A stretch of 64,000 bases of DNA from Citrobacter freundii. GTDB taxonomy: Bacteria; Pseudomonadota; Gammaproteobacteria; Enterobacterales; Enterobacteriaceae. Shown here piece by piece: positions 58,292 to 64,000 of the stretch. The stretch's first letter is position 1; each line of letters opens with the position of its first letter. The stretch lies in assembly GCF_029717145.1 (NCBI RefSeq), contig NZ_CP099222.1:1798001-1862000 (forward strand), read 5' to 3'. A program made the position numbers and the translations under genes. The notes under the pieces are model-generated. The model ran no database searches. It was not told where the DNA came from and saw only the letters and a program-made list of their open reading frames with translations.

Positions 58292-59470
58292 TTATCCTGC
58301 GACGTTCACCTGTGCGGCAGCATTCTTCGCCCGTTCAACCGCCTCGTCAACGCTTTCAGCTGTTGCCAGCACAACGCCTAAGCGACGTGAGCCATCAATT
58401 TCCGGCTTACCGAACAGACGAAGCTGCAAACCTGCGCCAACGGCACTTTCTACGTGATTAAACGTCACATTCTGACTGGTGAGTTGTGGCAGGATAACGG
58501 CTGATGCGGACGGACCATATTGTCGGATTGCGCCGATGGGTAATCCGAGGAACGCGCGGACGTGCAGCGCAAACTCGGACAGATCCTGCGAAATTAACGT
58601 CACCATGCCGGTGTCGTGTGGGCGAGGGGAGACTTCGCTGAAAATTACCTCATCACCGCAAACAAATAGCTCTACGCCAAACAATCCGTGACCGCCCAAC
58701 GCCAGCACGACCTTGCGGGCAATTTCCTGTGCGCGTTTCAGCGCCAGTTCACTCATCTGCTGCGGCTGCCAGGATTCGCGGTAATCGCCATCTTCCTGGC
58801 GATGGCCTACCGGCGCGCAGAAGTGCACACCGTCAACGGCACTGACGGTGAGTAGGGTGATTTCAAAATCAAAATTCACCACCCCTTCCACTATCACGCG
58901 TCCCGCACCGGCTCGACCGCCCTGCTGGGCATATTCCCAGGCTTCGGTAAGCTGCTCAGCGGAGCGAATAAAGCTCTGACCTTTGCCGGAAGAACTCATT
59001 ACCGGTTTCACGATACATGGAAAGCCGATTTCAGCCACCGCATCACGAAAGCGGGCTTCACTATCGGCGAAGCGGAAAGAGGATGTGGGTAATAACAGCT
59101 CTTCAGCAGCCAGACGACGAATGCCTTCACGGTTCATGGTCAACTGTGTGGCGCGCGCGCAAGGCACGACGTTCATACCTTCCTGTTCCAGTTTTACCAG
59201 CATATCCGTCGCAATAGCTTCAATTTCTGGCACGATATAATGGGGTTTTTCGCGCTCGACAACCTCGCGCAATGCCTCGCCATCCAGCATATTAATCACG
59301 TACGCACGGTGGGCTACGTGCATCGCTGGCGCGTCGGGGTAACGATCCACGGCGATGGCTTCTACACCCAGGCGTTGGCATTCAATCGCCACTTCTTTAC
59401 CCAGTTCCCCTGAACCTAATAACATCACTCGCGTTGCTGCCGGACGCAGCGCTGTGCCTAATAACGTCAT
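58292..59470 (-). CDS. purT: Phosphoribosylglycinamide formyltransferase 2 (PurT)
   Basis: A 392-residue ATP-grasp enzyme that formylates GAR with formate and ATP in purine synthesis, an alternative to PurN. N-terminal L-G-S-G-E-L-G-K-E and the ATP-grasp loop S-S-S-G-K-G-Q-S are present; [11 protein letters not shown] is the metal-binding end. A PurR box lies just upstream. Divergent from yebG. Confidence 0.97.
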   Translation of the reverse strand: MTLLGTALRPAATRVMLLGSGELGKEVAIECQRLGVEAIAVDRYPDAPAMHVAHRAYVINMLDGEALREVVEREKPHYIVPEIEAIATDMLVKLEQEGMNVVPCARATQLTMNREGIRRLAAEELLLPTSSFRFADSEARFRDAVAEIGFPCIVKPVMSSSGKGQSFIRSAEQLTEAWEYAQQGGRAGAGRVIVEGVVNFDFEITLLTVSAVDGVHFCAPVGHRQEDGDYRESWQPQQMSELALKRAQEIARKVVLALGGHGLFGVELFVCGDEVIFSEVSPRPHDTGMVTLISQDLSEFALHVRAFLGLPIGAIRQYGPSASAVILPQLTSQNVTFNHVESAVGAGLQLRLFGKPEIDGSRRLGVVLATAESVDEAVERAKNAAAQVNVAG

Positions 59471-59505
59471 AAATTAATCCCCTGTTTTATCTGGGTGCAG
59501 TATAT

Positions 59506-59521
59506 ACGAAAACGTTTGCGT
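59506..59521. promoter_or_regulatory. PurR box of purT
   Basis: ACGAAAACGTTTGCGT fits the 16-base PurR operator consensus ACGCAAACGTTTTCGT, in inverted sense. It lies 36-51 bases before purT, a known PurR target. Confidence 0.87.
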
Positions 59522-59563
59522 ATGTCTTTATTACCAGGTTGATTTTGCGGCTGAAAAAGAATA

Positions 59564-59583
59564 TACTGTACATAATTACAGGT
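59564..59583. promoter_or_regulatory. LexA (SOS) box of yebG
   Basis: TACTGTACATAATTACAGGT carries CTGT-N8-ACAG. It lies 19-38 bases before the yebG ATG, a known SOS gene. Confidence 0.88.
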
Positions 59584-59601
59584 AATTTAAGAGGCTGCAA
59601 A

Positions 59602-59892
59602 ATGGCGGTTGAAGTTAAATACGTAGTCATTCGGGAAGGTGAGGAAAAAATGTCGTTTACCAGCAAAAAGGAAGCCGATGCGTATGACAAAATGCTGGAT
59701 ACAGCAGACCTGCTAGACACCTGGCTGGAGCAGTCGCCGGTCGCGCTGGAAGATGAACAGCGTGAAGCGCTTTCTCTGTGGCTGGCCGAGCAAAAAGACG
59801 TGCTAAGTGCGATCCTGAAAAACGGCAAACTGCCGTCGCCTCAGGCAGTAGAAAACACGGCGTCCGACGGAGATGACACACAAGCAGCCTGA
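59602..59892 (+). CDS. yebG: SOS-induced protein YebG
   Basis: A 96-residue small acidic protein of unknown function, induced by DNA damage in E. coli. It starts A-V-E-V-K-Y-V-V-I-R-E-G and has a helical middle (K-E-A-D-A-Y-D-K-M-L). The ATG at 59602 was chosen over 59539 because the LexA box lies in between and the length matches E. coli. Confidence 0.94.
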   Translation: MAVEVKYVVIREGEEKMSFTSKKEADAYDKMLDTADLLDTWLEQSPVALEDEQREALSLWLAEQKDVLSAILKNGKLPSPQAVENTASDGDDTQAA

Positions 59893-60011
59893 TCCGACTT
59901 GCGCTCCCGGCGTTTTGTACCATGCTTTTCCCTGAATCATTGTGCTGTACCCAACTGATTTCGCGTTGCATTTCTGCGGCCTGAAGGACGAAGGGGATAA
60001 AGGAGAAAAGA

Positions 60012-60365
60012 ATGAATAAAAGAAAAACGCTGTTAAGCCTGCTGCTGTTATCCGCCAGCGTGTCGACCTTTGCTGCAAATACGGAAAGTAAGACCGTTCA
60101 GTTTCCCAAGTGTGAGGGACTGAACGCCGACGGTATTGCTGCGAGCGTGAAACGTGATTATCAGCAAAATCGTATCGTGCGCTGGGCTGACGATCAGAAA
60201 AAACTGGGACAACTCGATCCCGTTGCCTGGGTTAATCCACAGGACATTGTCGGCAAAGACGGGCAGTGGACGGTACCACTTACCGTGCGCGGCAAAAGTG
60301 CGGATATTCGCTATCAGGTGAAGGTTGATTGCAAAACGGGCAGCGCAGAGTATCTGGCGCAGTAA
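60012..60365 (+). CDS. yebF: Secreted protein YebF
   Basis: A 117-residue exported protein with a Sec signal (hydrophobic 6-18, cleavage after A-A near 22). Two cysteines, C34 and C107, form the single disulfide known for E. coli YebF, which passes the outer membrane through porins. Colicin M immunity-like fold. Biological role unknown. AAGGAGAAAAG lies before the ATG. Confidence 0.94.
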   Translation: MNKRKTLLSLLLLSASVSTFAANTESKTVQFPKCEGLNADGIAASVKRDYQQNRIVRWADDQKKLGQLDPVAWVNPQDIVGKDGQWTVPLTVRGKSADIRYQVKVDCKTGSAEYLAQ

Positions 60366-60458
60366 CCTGGTATTTGCGCATCTTTTGCTACAATAGACAC
60401 TTCCTGACATCCCCTCGGGTACGCTGTGATAATTAATCGTCAGTATTTGAGGGGCAAA

Positions 60459-61118
60459 ATGGCTAACTGGCTGAATCAACTGCAATCTCTTCTTGGGCAA
60501 AAAGGATCTTCCGCGTCTTCTTCGGGCGATCAGGGACTGAGCAAATTGCTGGTTCCCGGCGCATTAGGCGGACTGGCGGGGTTACTGGTAGCCAATAAAT
60601 CCTCGCGCAAATTGTTGACCAAATACGGTACCAGTGCGCTGCTCGTTGGTGGCGGCGCGGTGGCTGGCAGCGTGTTATGGAACAAATACAAAGATAAAGT
60701 CCGCACGGCGCATCAGGATGAGCCGCAGTTTGGCGTGCAAAGTACGCCGGTGGATGAGCGGACTGAACGCCTGATCCTCGCGCTGGTTTTTGCGGCAAAA
60801 AGCGATGGTCATATCGATGCAAAAGAGCGAGCGGCCATCGATCAGCAGCTGCGTGAAGCGGGAGTAGAAGACCAGGGGCGTATCCTGATTGAACGCGCCA
60901 TTGAGCAACCGCTGGATCCTCAGCGTCTGGCACAGGGGATCCGCAACGAAGAAGAGGCGCTGGAAATCTACTTCCTCAGCTGTGCGGCGATTGATATCGA
61001 CCACTTTATGGAGCGCAGCTATCTGAACGCGCTGGGCGATGCGTTAAAGATCCCACAGGATGTTCGAGAAGGTATTGAGCAAGATCTTAAGCAACAAAAA
61101 CAGGCATTGCCGGGCTAA
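60459..61118 (+). CDS. yebE: Inner-membrane protein YebE (DUF533, TerB-like)
   Basis: A 219-residue protein with a hydrophobic, glycine-rich segment (about 30-75: [11 protein letters not shown] and [10 protein letters not shown]) and a C-terminal TerB-like helical domain (from about 105: [15 protein letters not shown]). E. coli yebE is part of the Cpx envelope-stress response. The ATG at 60459 follows AGGGG; the frame from 60426 was rejected. Confidence 0.94.
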   Translation: MANWLNQLQSLLGQKGSSASSSGDQGLSKLLVPGALGGLAGLLVANKSSRKLLTKYGTSALLVGGGAVAGSVLWNKYKDKVRTAHQDEPQFGVQSTPVDERTERLILALVFAAKSDGHIDAKERAAIDQQLREAGVEDQGRILIERAIEQPLDPQRLAQGIRNEEEALEIYFLSCAAIDIDHFMERSYLNALGDALKIPQDVREGIEQDLKQQKQALPG

Positions 61119-61204
61119 ATAGTTACGGCGCAGGAGCATATTTCGCTTGCATCATTGCTGACTTTTGCCACCCTTATAGGATGATTAAGCAAAAGAACAA
61201 TGAC

Positions 61205-63265
61205 ATGCTACCGAACGCTCCTCGTATTCCACACGCCATGACGCAACATGGCGACACCCGCGTCGATAATTATTACTGGTTGCGAGATGACACGCGCTCG
61301 CAGCCAGAGGTCCTCGACTACCTGCAGCAAGAAAATGCTTATGGTCGCCAGGTTATGGCCTCACAGCAGGCATTACAGGATCGCGTGCTGAAAGAAATTA
61401 TCGACCGTATTCCCCCGCAGGATGTTTCGGCTCCCTACGTGAAAAACGGTTATCGCTACCGGCATATCTATGAGCCCGGTTGTGAATATGCCATATACCA
61501 GCGTCAGTCTGCGCTCAGCGAAGAGTGGGATGCCTGGGATACGTTGCTGGACGGAAACCAGCGCGCAGCTCACAGCGAGTTTTATACACTGGGCGGTCTG
61601 GCAATCTCCCCGGACAACACCATCATGGCGCTGGCTGAGGATTATCTCTCGCGCCGGCAATATGGTGTGCGTTTTCGCAATCTGCAAAGCGGTAACTGGT
61701 ATCCGGAAGTCCTCGACAACGTCGAGCCTGAACTCGTCTGGGCCAACGACTCGCAAACTTTCTACTACGTGCGTAAGCATGAAACAACATTACTGCCGTA
61801 TCAGGTCTGGCGACACACCATCGGTTCGCCGTCATCCGAAGACAGGCTGGTATATGAAGAGGCAGACGATATGTTTTATGTCAGTCTGCACAAAACGACT
61901 TCGCAGCATTATGTCGTTATTCATATTGCCAGTGCGACCACCAGTGAGGTTCTGCTGCTTGACGCTGAGCTGGCCGATGCTGAACCGTTGGTTTTTTTAC
62001 CGCGGCGTAAAGACCATGAGTACAGCCTCGATCACTATCAACACGCGTTTTATCTGCGATCTAACCGACAGGGTAAAAACTTTGGTCTGTACCGTACCCG
62101 TGTGCGTGATGAACAGACCTGGGAAGCGTTAATTCCGCCGCGTGAAAACGTTATGCTGGAAGGGTTTACGCTGTTTACCGATTGGCTGGTGGTGGAAGAA
62201 CGTCAGCAGGGCTTAACCAGCCTGCGGCAGATCAACCGTAAGACGCGTGAAGTGGTTGGGATTGCCTTTGACGACCCGGCTTATGTCACCTGGCTTGCTT
62301 ATAATCCCGAACCGGAGACGTCGCGGCTGCGCTATGGATATTCATCCATGACGACACCGGACACGCTATTTGAACTGGATATGGACACCGGAGAGCGACG
62401 GGTGCTCAAACAGACGGATGTCCCCGGTTTTGATGCGACAAACTACCGCAGCGAGCATGTGTGGGTAACCGCCCGTGATGGTGTAGAGGTGCCGGTTTCA
62501 CTGGTTTATCATCAGCGGCATTTCCAAAAAGGGAAAAATCCACTGCTGGTATATGGGTATGGTTCGTATGGCGCCAGCATGGATGCTGATTTCAGCAGCA
62601 GCCGTTTGAGCCTGCTGGATCGCGGCTTTGTATATGCTATTGCCCACGTCCGTGGCGGTGGTGAGCTGGGGCAGCAGTGGTACGAAGACGGTAAATTCTT
62701 GCAGAAAAAAAATACCTTCAACGATTATCTCGACGTCTGTGACGCGCTGCTCAAACTGGGCTACGGAGCGCCTTCACTCTGCTACGGCATGGGAGGAAGC
62801 GCGGGTGGAATGCTGATGGGGGTCGCCATTAACGAACGTCCGGAGTTATTTCACGGCGTGGTTGCCCAAGTGCCGTTTGTTGACGTAGTCACAACGATGC
62901 TGGACGAGTCGATCCCGCTCACCACCGGGGAATTTGAAGAGTGGGGCAACCCGCAGGATGTGGAATATTACGCTTACATGAAAAGCTACAGCCCATACGA
63001 TAACGTCACCACACAGGCTTATCCGCATCTGCTGGTCACCACCGGGCTTCACGACTCCCAGGTGCAATACTGGGAACCGGCAAAGTGGGTAGCGAAACTG
63101 AGGGAGCTGAAAACGGACGACAATCTACTGTTGCTGTGTACGGATATGGACTCCGGTCACGGCGGCAAGTCCGGACGTTTTAAATCTTATGAAGGTGTGG
63201 CCCTTGAGTTCGCCTTTTTGATTGGCCTGGCGCAGGGGACGTTGCTCGGCAACGCGGCCGTCTAG
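61205..63265 (+). CDS. ptrB: Oligopeptidase B (protease II)
   Basis: A 686-residue cytoplasmic serine peptidase (S9A) that cleaves small peptides after Lys/Arg. A beta-propeller (about 75-400) covers the catalytic alpha/beta-hydrolase domain. The nucleophile is in G-G-S-A-G-G, Asp in G-L-H-D-S-Q and His in M-D-S-G-H-G-G. The ATG at 61205 gives the E. coli length; a GTG-less longer frame from 61181 adds eight residues. It overlaps exoX by 4 bases, tail to tail. Confidence 0.95.
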   Translation: MLPNAPRIPHAMTQHGDTRVDNYYWLRDDTRSQPEVLDYLQQENAYGRQVMASQQALQDRVLKEIIDRIPPQDVSAPYVKNGYRYRHIYEPGCEYAIYQRQSALSEEWDAWDTLLDGNQRAAHSEFYTLGGLAISPDNTIMALAEDYLSRRQYGVRFRNLQSGNWYPEVLDNVEPELVWANDSQTFYYVRKHETTLLPYQVWRHTIGSPSSEDRLVYEEADDMFYVSLHKTTSQHYVVIHIASATTSEVLLLDAELADAEPLVFLPRRKDHEYSLDHYQHAFYLRSNRQGKNFGLYRTRVRDEQTWEALIPPRENVMLEGFTLFTDWLVVEERQQGLTSLRQINRKTREVVGIAFDDPAYVTWLAYNPEPETSRLRYGYSSMTTPDTLFELDMDTGERRVLKQTDVPGFDATNYRSEHVWVTARDGVEVPVSLVYHQRHFQKGKNPLLVYGYGSYGASMDADFSSSRLSLLDRGFVYAIAHVRGGGELGQQWYEDGKFLQKKNTFNDYLDVCDALLKLGYGAPSLCYGMGGSAGGMLMGVAINERPELFHGVVAQVPFVDVVTTMLDESIPLTTGEFEEWGNPQDVEYYAYMKSYSPYDNVTTQAYPHLLVTTGLHDSQVQYWEPAKWVAKLRELKTDDNLLLLCTDMDSGHGGKSGRFKSYEGVALEFAFLIGLAQGTLLGNAAV

Positions 63266-63924
63266 GCGTTATCCAGATAGTGCTTCAATGTTAACCGCAG
63301 TTCCGGGCTCATACTGTCAAGGTTATTAAACAGCCAGCGCAGATAGCCCGGATCGCGTTCTGCCACCTCGGAAACGGGTTTACCGCGGTATTTACCAAAG
63401 GTTAATGTGGTTAACAGCGCAGGGCGACCGGTGATCTCGACCATTTGCTCTGCCGACCAGCCTGAGGTGTTCATGATGTCGATCAGCAGCGCCGCGGTAA
63501 TGTAGCAATCGTATAGCGCGCGGTGCTGATGCAAACCAACGGGGGTTTGTACGCTCAGCTTGCGGGAATTATACAGCGCCATGTTGCTGTATTTTATCCC
63601 CGGCCACAGGCGGCGGGACAGCTTCATCGTGCAAATCCATTCCCCAGGCATGTCCGGCAATACGCGACGGTCGAAACTGGCGTTGTGCGCGACGTACCAC
63701 TCGCTACCGTAATAATGATGGATGACGTCTTCAATCCACGGTTTATCCGCCACCATGGCTTCCGTAATCCGATGTATCGCCATTGCCTGCGGGCTGATGG
63801 GGCGGTCGGGTCGCACCAGGTGGCTCATCGGATTCACAATTTTGCCATCAACCACATCGACAGATGCGATCTCAACAATGCCTCCCTGCAGACCGCAGGT
63901 TTCTGTATCTATTATGCGCAGCAT
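63262..63924 (-). CDS. exoX: Exodeoxyribonuclease X
   Basis: A 220-residue DEDDh 3'-to-5' exonuclease acting in mismatch repair and recombination. I-D-T-E-T-C-G at residues 4-10 provides the first acidic pair, A-H-N-A-S-F-D-R-R the second, and H-R-A-L-Y-D-C the third with His. The ATG at 63924 matches E. coli; a longer frame from 63978 was not used. The 76 bases to the window end hold no further gene. Confidence 0.96.
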   Translation of the reverse strand: MLRIIDTETCGLQGGIVEIASVDVVDGKIVNPMSHLVRPDRPISPQAMAIHRITEAMVADKPWIEDVIHHYYGSEWYVAHNASFDRRVLPDMPGEWICTMKLSRRLWPGIKYSNMALYNSRKLSVQTPVGLHQHRALYDCYITAALLIDIMNTSGWSAEQMVEITGRPALLTTLTFGKYRGKPVSEVAERDPGYLRWLFNNLDSMSPELRLTLKHYLDNA

Positions 63925-64000
63925 GCCATGCTCCTGGCCGAAAACGCCTAGCGTAATGGAATGATATCGCCTTGCCAACCCTGAGAGGTGCGCTTGCCGG

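Overview
The window is chromosomal DNA from a member of the Enterobacteriaceae, most likely Citrobacter (C. freundii complex) or a close relative of Salmonella. Both flanks carry E. coli-type core genes (yeeZ, yeeY, plaP, sbcB, dacD, sbmC, yeeA, tmaR, erfK, yeeO, purT, yebG, yebF, yebE, ptrB, exoX). The middle carries the phs, pdu and cob loci known from Salmonella and Citrobacter. No Salmonella sopA lies between sbcB and phsA. The genus call rests on remembered protein sequences and gene order, not on a search.

Layout. 1-4610: end of yeeZ, LysR regulator yeeY, putrescine importer plaP and exonuclease I (sbcB). 5010-8640: phsABC thiosulfate reductase, whose upstream region carries FNR-like and Fur-like sites. 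8791-12295: dacD (with a strong CRP-like site upstream), SOS gene sbmC (with a LexA box), yeeA and tmaR. 12337-29098, minus strand: a complete propanediol-utilisation microcompartment operon pduABCDEGHJKLMNOPQSTUVWX. 29624-31549: propanediol facilitator pduF and activator pocR. 31893-48632: a cobalamin riboswitch followed by the 20-gene cbiABCDETFGHJKLMNQOP-cobUST operon. 48751-53105: L,D-transpeptidase erfK and a Fur-boxed iron ABC importer of three genes. 53351-56034: an accessory cluster of an orphan TRAP binding protein, a SnoaL-like protein and a divergent LysR regulator. 56032-58022: yeeO enclosed by two identical tRNA-Asn genes inside a 125-bp inverted repeat. 58292-63924: purT, yebG, yebF, yebE, ptrB and exoX, a block that in E. 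coli K-12 lies away from yeeO, so the tRNA-Asn/purT junction is a rearrangement point relative to K-12.

How the parts work together. PduF admits 1,2-propanediol and PocR, which senses it, activates both pdu and cob. The Cbi/Cob enzymes make the cobalamin ring anaerobically and assemble the nucleotide loop; PduO, PduS, PduG, PduH and PduX adenosylate, reduce, repair and supply the B12 cofactor. PduCDE dehydrates propanediol inside a shell made of PduA/B/J/K/N/T/U. PduP, PduQ, PduL and PduW turn propionaldehyde into propanol, propionyl-phosphate and propionate plus ATP. Thiosulfate respiration by Phs fits the same anaerobic gut lifestyle.

Nothing here is convincingly a wholly new system. The least explained parts are the TRAP/SnoaL/LysR cluster, the short ATPase of the iron transporter, the yeeO/tRNA inverted repeat with its rearrangement point, and the regulatory sites in front of phsA and dacD.
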